From assembly GCA_026008535.1 (NCBI GenBank), contig BRKX01000010.1, forward strand, positions 3,671,001-3,735,000: a stretch of 64,000 nt of DNA, read 5' to 3'. Under the pieces are notes generated by a model. It was not told the origin of the DNA. It made no database searches and saw only the letters and a list, made by a program, of their open reading frames with translations. Below are positions 11,861 through 22,185 of the stretch, piece after piece (the stretch's first letter is position 1; every line of letters starts with the position of its first letter). This DNA comes from Perilla frutescens. Its lineage: Eukaryota > Streptophyta > Magnoliopsida > Lamiales > Lamiaceae. The translations under genes were made by a program, and so were the position numbers.

Positions 11861-12358
11861 GGCGCGACTTATAAGAACATAATAAAATAATATAACATAC
11901 ATTATAAAATTTATTTTTGAAAATAAAATATAGGAAATTTTATTTAAAAAAAAACGGGTCGCTACAATAATTATCTTAAATAATGTTAAAATAATATTTT
12001 AAATATGAACTATTAAATTTAATTATTATATAACAATAATATAGAATATGATTCAATAGTTATTCATAATATGGTGTAAAAAATTATTTGTAATATTAAA
12101 TTATTATATCATACTATTGTATATGTAAATCAAATAGCTTTAATTATAAAAAAAAATTATTTTTGAATAAATTTATAATTTTAATATTACTTTTGAAATG
12201 TTTCAAAATGATCCAACTTTTATTGTTGTTTTGAACAAATAATGATCCAACCTTTTCATTTCTAGATTCATAGCAAGATTCGACTCATCAAAAATTTCAA
12301 CTGATCATGAAAAATTATCTGGCTTAATTTCTTTCTTTCCAACCTTCCATGGGGGCTC

Positions 12359-12401
<43 letters not shown>

Positions 12402-12869
12402 GTAAATTCCATGCTACACCCGCTGTAAAATCTTTTTTTCTTTTCTGATCACCATTCCTATCGGCAACGAAAAGAGAATATCAATGACTATCATTTTAAC
12501 AATTTTTGTTGTCTTTTTATTGTTGTCAACTATAAAAGCACAGACTACCATCGGCATCCCTTTGTTCTCAGTGTTGATTTTGGGATTTATTTGAGTGCAT
12601 GTTTTCATGTAGAGACATGCAATGCCATGCAGAGATGATTGAACGTGCATGGTGGTAACTGGAGTCTGCAGGAAGCTGATAGCTCAAGGTTGCCACGTGG
12701 AGTCTTGCTGTGCAAGGAGAGCTAGGACCACAAGCATGCTAGCTGTCATCCGTTCGATTTACAGTTGCTGTATTAGATTGTTTAGAACCGTAGATTGTAG
12801 TGCGTAGATAGTAAGCTGATACATTGTACAAATAAGAAGAAATATCTCTCTTGTAACTTTGAACTTTGA
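11354..12869. other. intergenic DNA with AAT and CT microsatellites
   Basis: No gene is supported. It includes (AAT)n at 11797-11860 and (CT)n at 12361-12399. Minus-strand open frames near 12414-12650 show no domain. Confidence 0.6.
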
Positions 12870-13160
12870 ACCATACTATATATGGTGTTTATGTCAATAA
12901 TTTATAATCTTAAGTCGTGTTATCAATTATATTACATAAATATAAAATCAATAATATTTAGCCCTAACACCGTACTGTACTATATGCATATATAATAGTC
13001 CATAATATTTGGTTGTGACACCATACTATATTATATAAATTAATAATAATTTATAATATTGAGTTGTGACATTATACTATGACTTAAAATTTAATAATAA
13101 TTAAATAATATTAAGTCTTGTCATCATATTATAATATAAGCCGATAATTAATATGATATT
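12870..13160. repeat. degenerate ~65-bp AT-rich tandem repeat
   Basis: Four to five loose units share the order CACCATACTATAT, AATAATTTATAATATT, GAGTTGTGACA. Divergence is high, so unit borders are approximate. Confidence 0.5.
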
Positions 13161-13969
13161 TAATTTTTATTTTTAATATATTATTTTATATCTTTTTTAA
13201 GTAAATTTTAAACACATTTCGAATACTATGTTTGCCATCTATTTTTTTTTATTAGTTTTTTTTTCTTATTCATTTACACAAATATAATAGATATGTTTTA
13301 AAAATATTTTTGAATTTTAAGATATATATTTTAAATGTATATAATTTCTTTCAATCTTATCGTACACAATAAGGTTATATTTGTGTATGAAAGAATAAAT
13401 TAATTTTTACTGGTTGATATTATTTTTTTAGAAGTTGCAATTCGTAATTACTGTAGAGAGAGACAAATTTTAAAATTTAAATTTTGAAGTTAATCCCACT
13501 CACTCTCTAGAATAAGTGGGAAGGATATTTATATAAATCACAACAAAGCACTAATCATTACTTTTAATTTTTTAATTAATATTCTCAGTAATTAATATTT
13601 TAATCTTGTATGGGCAGGCCACATTGTGGCCATTTAGAATTTCTGTCACTTTTGCTATTAAAAAAAAGAAAAGAATTACTGTCACTTTTAATTCTCTCCT
13701 TTTCAAAATGAGGGGAAGACCGGATTGGTTGAAAATTTGAAATATGATTACTTGATTAGAGTGATTTTGGTAGGTGGTGGGGCCGAGGTAGGTGAGCTCG
13801 AGGTGGTGGGGCTGCAGAAAAGGGGATGGAAGAAGCAACTACCATACACCTTCTCCATTTACTACTACTTTACTAGTATACAATTAATCTCCCCCAAATG
13901 TGTGGGATCACTACCATCAACAAGCAAACTAAACTAACCCCAAAAACAAGATCGAAAACGCCCCTGACC

Positions 13970-16912
13970 ATGGCTGATGCTATCGTTTCTGCTGTGGCTG
14001 ACCAGCTTGTTTCCATTATCACAGCGCAGATTCAAAACGAAATACATCTGGTGAGAGGCGTTGACAAGGAGCTTCTTGATCTTTCTGATAAGCTGAAGAA
14101 CATCAGAAATGTGCTGGATGATGCAGACATGAAGCAGTTTAAGGAGAAAACTGTCAAGGATTGGTTGTGGAGGCTGGAACAAACATCTTACGAAATGGAG
14201 GATGTTTTGGACGAATGGAACTACGCCATTCTCCAACATAAGATTGAATCACAATCTCAATCTGCTGCTTCTTCTAACCGAAAGGTATGCTCTTTCATCC
14301 CATGTTCGTGTTTCTGTTTCAAGAAACTAGTGGTCCGTCATGACATTGCCAAGAAAATTCAAAATCTAAAATCAAGACTTGATGAGATTTTGCGCGAGAA
14401 AGATTTATATAATTTTGTCATTTCTCACCCCCAAAATGATCCTTCCCCTGCATCTTTGCGAGTTCAATCAACTTCTTTGATCGACTTGGCAGAAGTCCAA
14501 GGCCGTAACCACGATAGGGATATTCTGGTGAGCAAACTTAGCGCTAATGGTGGTGGCCATGAAAGATTAGGCTACCGTGTTCTTTCCATAGTGGGTGCTG
14601 GAGGACTTGGGAAAACTACTCTTGCTCAACTACTCTATAATGATAGTCAAGTAAAAGAATGCTTTGATTTAAGAATTTGGATATGTGTTTCGGATCCCTT
14701 TGATGTGGCTACCATTGCCAAGGAGATTATCGAGCGAATAGAAAAGGGGAGTTCTCCTGATACAAACCAATTGGATGCCTTACTTCAAGGTTTGATACAA
14801 TCAATTTCAGGTAAAAAAGTTCTTCTTGTCCTTGATGATGTTTGGACTGAAGAATATGTAAAGTGGGAACCTCTGCAAAACGCCCTTCAATGTGGTGGAG
14901 CAGGCAGTAAAATTTTGGTCACAACAAGAAAGGTAAAGGTTGCTAAAATCATGGGCACAATTGATGAAGACATCCATAATCTGGAACTCCTCTCTGAAGA
15001 GGATTGTTGGTTGTTGTTGAGACGTTTAGCACTACTTGGAAGGAGCGAAATGGAATTTGAAAAGTTTGAGGAAGTTGGTAAGGACGTTGCGAAGAAGTGC
15101 AATGGTTTGCCTCTTGCTGCAAAGACATTGGGAAGTCTTTTGCGCTTTAAAAATAGAGTTGAAGAGTGGGAGACTGTATTGAATAGTGAAATGTGGGGAT
15201 TGGAACAAGTGCAAATGGAGCTTTTTCCTCATTTACTTTTGAGTTATCATGAGCTATCACCAATGCTCAAGCGTTGCTTTTCCTACTGTGCCTTTTTTCG
15301 TAAAGGCAAGAGAATAAAGGTGGAGAGACTAATAAGACTTTGGATGGCATCAGGCTATCTTGGCTCTAATATTGGGAGTGCTAGAGATGAAATGGAGCTT
15401 AAAGGACGAGAGTACTTTGAAGATTTAGCAATGCGGTCTCTATTTCAAGACTTTGAGAGAGATGATAAGACCGATCTGATAGTGTCATGTAAAATGCATG
15501 ATATAGTACATGATTTTGCTCAATTTCTGAGGAAGAATGACAGAGAGGAAGCCTCTGGAGTGACAAACACAAGTAGCCAAGTTTGCTACCCTTTTATAGT
15601 TTCTCAGGTGAAGGAATATCGTAGCTTATTTTGGGGCGTAGAAACTCTACCAAATCATTGTGAATATTGCCTCAAAAGTCTTAGGGTGTTAAAACTTAAA
15701 TGGGGAGTGAATGGCAATCTATCGGGAATTAAAACGTTGATTCACTTGAGATGGTTGAATGTAAGTCATCAAAGATTGTTCAAGGAAGAGGTGGAAACCA
15801 TTTGTGAGCTCTATTTCTTGCAAACTCTTGAGTTAGTCAAGTGCGATCTAAAAGAAATCCCAAGGGAAATTGGGAATTTGGTTAAGTTGAGACATCTCGA
15901 CTTAAGTTGGAATGGAGAATTAAAAGAATTACCAGAGAGTATGTGTAGTTTGGTTGAATTGCAAACTCTTTTGTTAGAACGTTGTTCCCTAACAGAGATT
16001 CCAAGGAAAATTGGGAATTTGGTTAAGTTGAGACATCTCGACTTAAGTTGGAATGGAGAATTAAAAGAATTACCAGAGAGTGTGTGTAGTTTGGTTGAAT
16101 TGCAAACTCTTTTGTTAGAACATTGTTCCCTAACAAAGATTCCAAGGGAAATTGGGAATTTGGTTAAGTTGAGACATCTCGACTTAAGTTGGAATGGAGA
16201 ATTAAAAGAATTACCAGAGAGTATGTGTAGTTTGGTTGAATTGCAAACTCTTTTGTTAGAACGTTGTTCCCTAATAGAGATTCCAAGGAAAATTGGGAAT
16301 TTGGTTAAGTTGAGACATCTCGACTTAAGTTGGAATGGAGAATTAAAGGAATTACCAGAGAGTATGTGTAGTTTGGTTGAATTGCAAACTCTTTTGTTAG
16401 AACATTGTTCCCTAACAGAGATTCCAAGGGAAATTGGGAATTTGGTTAAGTTGAGATATCTCGACTTAAGTTGGAATGGAGAATTAAAAGAATTACCAGA
16501 GAGTATGTGTAGTTTGGTTGAATTGCAAACTCTTTTGTTAGAACGTTGTTCCCTAACAGAGATTCCAAAAAAAATTGGGAATTTGGTTAAGTTGAGACAT
16601 CTCGACTTAAGTTGGAATGGAGAATTAAAGGAATTACCAGAGAGTATGTGTAGTTTGGTTGAATTGCAAACTCTTTTGTTAGGACGTTGTTCCCTAACAG
16701 AGATTCCAAGGGAAATTGGGACTTTGGTTAAGTTGAGATATCTCAGCTTAAATTGGAATGGAGAACTAGAAGAGTTGCCGGAGAGCGTGTTTAGTTCGTT
16801 GGAATTGCAATCTCTTGTGTTATTCAACAGCGACCTAAAAGAAATCCCAGAAATCCAAGGGAAAATTGAGAATTTGGTTAGGTTGAGACATCATCATTGT
16901 GGGTGGACGTAA
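13970..16912 (+). CDS. CC-NBS-LRR disease resistance protein (RGA-like), 980 aa, truncated C-terminus
   Basis: This is an intracellular immune receptor of the CNL class. I chose the ATG at 13970 (MADAIVSAVADQ), which matches the usual RGA-type start; an in-frame ATG lies 72 bp upstream. The coiled-coil N-terminus (residues 1-150) has an EDVID-like MEDVLDEW near residue 77. The NB-ARC domain shows the P-loop GAGGLGKTTL (~207), RNBS-A WICVSDPFD, kinase-2 VLLVLDDVW (~285), ILVTTR, GLPLA (~378) and MHD in CKMHDIVHDF (~508). LRRs start near residue 560 and include six near-identical 47-residue units (15857-16702), then one diverged unit. The frame stops at 16910-16912, while typical RGA sequence continues in another frame to 17517. 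The gene has no intron in the coding part. It is either a truncated receptor or a recent pseudogene. Confidence 0.88.
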   Translation: MADAIVSAVADQLVSIITAQIQNEIHLVRGVDKELLDLSDKLKNIRNVLDDADMKQFKEKTVKDWLWRLEQTSYEMEDVLDEWNYAILQHKIESQSQSAASSNRKVCSFIPCSCFCFKKLVVRHDIAKKIQNLKSRLDEILREKDLYNFVISHPQNDPSPASLRVQSTSLIDLAEVQGRNHDRDILVSKLSANGGGHERLGYRVLSIVGAGGLGKTTLAQLLYNDSQVKECFDLRIWICVSDPFDVATIAKEIIERIEKGSSPDTNQLDALLQGLIQSISGKKVLLVLDDVWTEEYVKWEPLQNALQCGGAGSKILVTTRKVKVAKIMGTIDEDIHNLELLSEEDCWLLLRRLALLGRSEMEFEKFEEVGKDVAKKCNGLPLAAKTLGSLLRFKNRVEEWETVLNSEMWGLEQVQMELFPHLLLSYHELSPMLKRCFSYCAFFRKGKRIKVERLIRLWMASGYLGSNIGSARDEMELKGREYFEDLAMRSLFQDFERDDKTDLIVSCKMHDIVHDFAQFLRKNDREEASGVTNTSSQVCYPFIVSQVKEYRSLFWGVETLPNHCEYCLKSLRVLKLKWGVNGNLSGIKTLIHLRWLNVSHQRLFKEEVETICELYFLQTLELVKCDLKEIPREIGNLVKLRHLDLSWNGELKELPESMCSLVELQTLLLERCSLTEIPRKIGNLVKLRHLDLSWNGELKELPESVCSLVELQTLLLEHCSLTKIPREIGNLVKLRHLDLSWNGELKELPESMCSLVELQTLLLERCSLIEIPRKIGNLVKLRHLDLSWNGELKELPESMCSLVELQTLLLEHCSLTEIPREIGNLVKLRYLDLSWNGELKELPESMCSLVELQTLLLERCSLTEIPKKIGNLVKLRHLDLSWNGELKELPESMCSLVELQTLLLGRCSLTEIPREIGTLVKLRYLSLNWNGELEELPESVFSSLELQSLVLFNSDLKEIPEIQGKIENLVRLRHHHCGWT
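15857..16843 (+). repeat. 141-bp LRR-coding tandem repeat, 6 near-identical units plus 1 diverged
   Basis: The phrase ATTGGGAATTTGG recurs at 15869, 16010, 16151, 16292, 16433 and 16574, exactly 141 bp (47 codons) apart, and a diverged unit follows at 16715. Each unit encodes two LRRs: GNLVKLRHLDLSWNGELKEL and PES(M/V)CSLVELQTLLLE. Units 1, 3 and 5 carry PREIG with ERC, units 2 and 4 carry PRKIG with EHC, and unit 6 is PKKIG with GRC, so the array is built of 282-bp dimers. Confidence 0.95.
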
Positions 16913-17517
16913 TAGAAGCTCTGGAGCCCTCTCACAAGTTGAAAGAACTTATAATCCTTGGATATGCAGGCTCTAGACTTCCGCATTGGATCTCATCACC
17001 CCTCAACCTGCTAACATTAACTGAGGTGTCGTTCTTGCCGGCATTGGGAAAACTCCCCTTCTTGGAAGAGCTGCATATGTACGCACTGATGGAATTGAAG
17101 GTGGTGGGAGGGGAGTGGTTGGGAATAAAAAGCGTGAAGATCAAGGACGACATGACCCCATCTTCATCAACTACTGCTGCCGTTGTTGCCTTTCCTAAAC
17201 TCAAGAAACTGTTATTCGATCGCTGCGAGAAATGGGAGGAGTGGGAGGACATAACAGCGGAAGAAGAAGAATCTGTGGCCCTCCACCTGATGCCATCTCT
17301 CGCCGAGTTGAGTATCCGTTTCTGTGGGAGGTTGAAGATGCTGCCACATCGCCTCCTGCGCAAGGCCAAGTCTTTGCAACTGTTGGATGTTACTGATTCA
17401 TCCGAGCTACTCAAACGTTATGAAGACAAGGATGGTGAAGCTTGGAGATCCATTTCCCAAATCCATACCCAACTACAACTTGAAACGCAGCGACCAGCGT
17501 GGTGTGTAGGCATCTGA
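16897..17517 (+). pseudogene. C-terminal LRR part of the NLR, out of frame
   Basis: In a different frame from the upstream NLR, this segment reads VIEALEPSHKLKELIILGY, then LPHWISSPLNLLTLTE, LPALGKLPFLEELHMY and VVGGEWLGI. This is the standard C-terminal LRR region of RGA-type proteins, ending with LKMLPHRLLRKAKSLQLLDV. The frame overlaps the end of the upstream frame by 16 bases. Compared with family members, the stretch that normally lies between the last repeat LRR and VIEALEP appears to be missing, so a deletion that left the frames out of register is likely. It would not be translated unless the frame were corrected. Confidence 0.75.
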
Positions 17518-18120
17518 AGGGAATGCTTTTTTATTCTTGTTTTGTTTATTGTAATGCTCTTAAGGGTTGTAATGAAAAAAGTTATTGTATTAACATCGAT
17601 CTACTATTTTGAATTCCACTTCCAGTTATGTAAATAGCCTTTTTATTTTTATTTTCTTCCTTTGTCATATTGTATTAATATTTAATGTTAATTATTTTGC
17701 TTTGTATTAGAAGTGTGATTGGGAGTGTGCGTGTAGGTGTAGATGTAATTGGGTGTGTGTGTAACACATTTTTATATTCTGTTTAGATGATTTTTTTTGT
17801 CCAATTTTTCTTTCTTCAATATAATCGTGTAACACTTTGGATGACATCTAAAATGTTACACTTTATTTGTGTCCGTGTAGATGTTAATTCGTTGTGTGCG
17901 GGTCGTGCAATTGTGTTTCTTGTGTGTAATTTAGGTATATATGTGCGTGTAATTTAGGTATCCTATTGTTTAAAAGTGAAACATTTTGAATACTATTATT
18001 TATTTATTACGTCTTCTATTATTTAACAAATAGAAAGAAATAATAAAAAAAATAACAAAGGATTAAATAACAAAGAAAGAAAAAGAAAAGAAACATTATT
18101 TACAAGTATTAATTAGAAGG
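17518..18120. other. NLR 3' flank, GT-rich
   Basis: No gene is visible. It includes likely 3' UTR with TTGTAATGAAAA-type sequence near 17566 and repeated GTGTGT/GTGTAATTTAGGTAT phrases near 17720-17960. Confidence 0.5.
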
Positions 18121-19640
18121 AAGTTCGAAGTTGGCGAGCAAGAAGATAAATGCAGCCCGATAATTGTCACGGTGTTGACAATTGATGATCAAGCCCAAGA
18201 AGACCAAGCCAAGTGAGATGGCGTGTAGATCAGCCCATATTGGAGTCCGACACGTCAATTTACAAGGCCCAAATCAAATTGGGATTTATTTTATCTAGTT
18301 TAAATTTTTATTACTTTATTTTTGGTCTTTTTGGATTATTCCTTAAAAACATATTTTTAATTAAGGAAACAATCCTAACTAGATTAGGACTCTTATTTTC
18401 GGCCTTATCATGTTTATTTGGCCTTGTTATTTTCGTTCCTTTATGCTAGTATATATAGGAGAACCTTATGTTATTTTTAACTTAGACATTGCATGAATAA
18501 ATCGAGTTTTTAATTCTTTTTATCTCACGATCCATCAGTTGATCAACACATTTACAAGTTCTTTTGATCTAGCAAATCTTAAGTCCTATTCAAGCTTTTT
18601 CTAGTCCATCGAGTCTAGGGGGAGTTGCTATCAATCCAGAGTATACGAGATATCGCATTTTGTCTTCACCACAAGACGGGATTCGAGTAAGTATTCTTCT
18701 TTTACTACTTTAATCCACCTCCATCGATCACCTTTATCCATAACCTACGTACACCTCAACATCAACCATCGTCCATATTCCAGCCCTAATTTCATCTCCA
18801 TAATTCATCCTCAACCATACACGCTCAATTCGCCCTAAATAACACTTATAGACAATCTGTCCTATTTTGTCTATTTGTGTTTATCTTGGATTTGTGTTTT
18901 ATTTGGTTGAGTTATAATCTAGGTGTTTAAGTGTCTAATAATCGAGTCCATATCTGCTTATTTCCACATTTACTTTGATTCGTATCTAGTTGTTGGTATT
19001 GAATCCATACATTACCGACATGTGTTCGTTTTTATTTGTCTGCGTACTTTGTTGGTCGTGGTCTTATACGTGTTGAGATCACATCATCGTGACTCAAGCC
19101 GTGTTTTTCGGGCCTCTGCTTAAACGCTCACTCGCACTTGTCCTGTGTCCAGGTCATGCCTCGTTTGGTGTTGTCCGAGTCGTGCCTGAAGGCGCGAGTG
19201 AGTTGCTCGCGCCTCTTCCTCGTGGCACGGGCCGCGCCTCACAACGTACTTTTAGGCCTTCAGTGTGCAAGCCCGCTCGCACCACCTCTTGTGCTCAGGT
19301 CGTGCCACTTTGTACTCCGTGGAGGCTCGATCCACTCGATTTGTCCCTGAAGCACGAACAAACGTGTCAAAAGCACTTATTTGTAAAATATAGCTAATTT
19401 GATATTAAACGCAATAAAATAGAGATAAAAATGCGCACTAAAGAACGGAATGACGCTCAGAATTAAGTTAAAAATCCCGTTTGTCATAGAGTTTTAACAC
19501 CGTTAAATCTCCAAGCCTTAAATCGATAGTTTTAGATCTTTCAGGCCTTAAATCGATAGATTCTATCTTTCAGGCTCTATATTGATAGATAAATCATCTT
19601 TCGGGTCTTGGATTGATATTTCTCCTATATTTTAATAGCA
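18121..19640 (+). other. LTR/leader-like retrotransposon remnant with GCGCGAGTGAG-rich part
   Basis: The block has a TATATATAGG TATA box at about 18450-18460 preceded by LTR-like text (TGTCACGGTGTTGAC at about 18166 may be the TG end), then a leader-like stretch. At 19100-19350 it becomes GC-rich with GGCGCGAGTGAG and CTCGCGCC, resembling the repeat at the 3' end of the gypsy element at 4.2 kb. At 19500-19620 a loose ~45-bp repeat contains CCTTAAATCGATAG and ATCTTTCAGGC. No pol domain is visible. It is probably a decayed gypsy fragment; borders were not resolved. Confidence 0.35.
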
Positions 19641-20858
19641 TATTTTATATCGTATATTAGCAAATCATTCTTATAGTATTAGCATGAGTGTATTTTTATT
19701 ATTATTACCAGTTTTGATATTAGCGCATTTTATATTGTAAATCGTGCTTGAGAAAATACTATGTAACATGAATTATACCAAACATCATTACATAAATGTG
19801 AATTTTGTTATTGAATTTATTGGGCTTGGATCAAAATATTATATATTAAGATAGGGTAAATGGTACGAATTTGTAATTTATTTATTTTTTGTATGTTGAT
19901 GCATGATATTTAGGTTTAGTTTGTTATACTAATTAAGAAATATTTTGGTAATTATTATCAAATGTATCTATTTATTGGGGTCCTGATAATATATATGTTT
20001 GCTAGTATTTTTGTCATAAATTGCTAATAACCTTTAGATGACATACTATTAAGTTAACATTTTTATAGCATAGATATAATTGATTATACACTGGCTAATA
20101 TTTTATTAAATAAATTGTTAGTATCCTTATAATGACATTGTTAATTGGGTCAACACTTCACTAGCATAGTTATATTGCTAATATGCTTACCAATATTAAT
20201 GTAATTAATTGATATGTTAATCAGGTTAATAATTTTTGTAGAATTCTTTGTCCAGCTAACATATGCTTGCTAATATTTTTGATAATATTAATATATTAAA
20301 TTGCTAATATATTTTAAATGACATACTATATAATTAAATATTCAGTTGTGTAATTATCCCACTCATTACTTGTTAATATTATTATAACAAATTGCTAATA
20401 TCTTTATAATGACACATTAATTAAATTAACAAAATGTTGCTAATAATATACATGTTGAACCCGCTACTGCAAATGGCGTGAAATCGTCGATTTCTCCCTT
20501 ATAAGTGTCAAATTCCATTTTGCTAATTTGCTTAATATTCCGTCGCCACTTGGTTTGTTGAATTTGTATTTGGGGCTTTGGTTGAAGAGGCGTAACAATG
20601 AACTAATTAATATATTTGCTATTATTTTTCCTATATTTAAGGGATGTGAGATTATGGATATATTTATTTTTACAATTTTAACCATATAAAATCTAATAGA
20701 ATTTGAAGAGATGAGGGATTTGCAATTAGACCTCTTAATTAGAAATTTAATCTTGACCATTCATATTATTGAGATTGGTGGTTATTAATGGATCCTAGTT
20801 TCTACATGGGCATGTGGTTATTAATATTTGAACCATCCCCTATATATATATATATATA
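19641..20858. other. AT-rich DNA with loose GCTAATAT repeats
   Basis: No gene is supported. From about 19980 to 20450 the phrases TTGCTAATATNTTTATAATGACA and TTAATT(A/G)GGTTAACA recur every 100-130 bp as an old degenerate tandem repeat. A TA run at 20841-20858 abuts the Mutator-like element. Confidence 0.45.
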
Positions 20859-20963
20859 GGGGCGGACTTGTGTGAGACCGTCTAACGGGTCGCTTACGTT
20901 AGACGGATCTCCCTGATCCAACCCGGACCCGGACCCGACCCGCGATATATATATAAAAAAAAA
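20859..20963 (+). repeat. MULE left terminal inverted repeat
   Basis: It is about 105 bp and matches the right end (38449-38551) in reverse complement with roughly 15% differences. It contains a perfect internal hairpin, CCGTCTAAC (20878-20886) and GTTAGACGG (20898-20906), then CCCGACCCG repeats and an AT tract. Confidence 0.88.
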
Positions 20964-21599
20964 TGTATTTTTTTCTCTCACAGCTCTCCCTCCAGATTGC
21001 GTATGTTTTCTCCCAAAGCTCGCCGCGCCGCTAGGTTTCTCCCTCAGCTCGCCGCCTTGAACGTTTTCCCCATCCAGATAACCGCGCCGCCTAGGTTTTC
21101 CAGTCGAGCTCGCGGCGACGCGTAGATTTTCTCCACTCCGGCGATTTGTTCAACTATTAAATGGATGATTTGAGAAAACTAACTACATACGGTTCCTTCC
21201 GGAGGAATTTCCGCCAATTCCAACAAAGAAACGATAGGTATGTGTTCTTATTTTATAAAATTTGTAATTTTGATTCAATTTTTCATCAATTATTACATAT
21301 ATCAAAATTTGCATTCAAACTGTTTGATAATATACTAGTGTGAACTGATTCATTTAAGTTTTAGTTTAGTAATCTATTAGTGTTATTGCAATCCTAAAAG
21401 TAATTTAAATTTTGTAAATTTCAGATATTATTATACTTGATAATGAAGACAATATTGAAGATGTAGATACAACATCTATCAACGAGAATGAATCTGTTAT
21501 GTTGCAAATTGAGAGTAAGTAGTACTATAGTTCTGTTCTTTGTAATTATGATTCTGCCTATATAATTATATACAGTACACTACAAGAATTATTCATTTT

Positions 21600-22185
21600 A
21601 GCGACGGCATTACCGACGGAATAATTTCGGGTCGTATTTCCCGACGGACTTACGACAGACCTTTCCGTCGCTAATCTTAACGACGGAATACCGACAGAAT
21701 AGCAGTCGTTAACATTAACGACAGCACATTTCCGTCGTTAAAAATCAAATTTTTGAATTGATTTATTTCCTGAAAATTTAACGACGGTCACATCCGTCGT
21801 TAATATTATGTTTTTTGAATTATTTAAAATCGGGGAAATTTAACGACGGAACAGTCCGTCGTTAATATTATAATTTTTTAATTATTAAAATTCCCGAAGA
21901 GTTAACGACGGAACAGTCCGTCGTTAATATTATGATTTCAGAATTTAAAAATTCCCTAAAATTTAACGACGGACACGTCCGTCGTTAATATTATGATTTT
22001 CGAATTACAAAAATTACCAAAAATATAACGACGGACCCGGACATCGTTAATATTATTTTTTTTGAATTATTTAAATTCCCTAAAATTTAACGATGGCCTT
22101 ATCCGTCGTTAATATTATGATTTTTTGAATTATTTAAATTCGATAAAATATAACGACGGCAAGGGCCGTCGTTAAATCCGTCAGT
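21600..22185. repeat. CACTA left subterminal palindromic repeats
   Basis: About eight units of the form TTAACGACGG...CCGTCGTTAATATTA are spaced about 60 bp apart with AT-rich spacers. Each is an inverted repeat of 8-10 bp arms with a 4-8 base centre. In the class such motifs are bound by the element's DNA-binding protein. Confidence 0.9.

Noticed and set aside
15811..16827. Long 338-codon open frame on the minus strand across the LRR array
   Set aside because: It is a consequence of the 141-bp (3 x 47) repeat: one stop-free antisense unit gives a long frame when repeated. The sense strand has clear NLR motifs; the antisense product has no domain.
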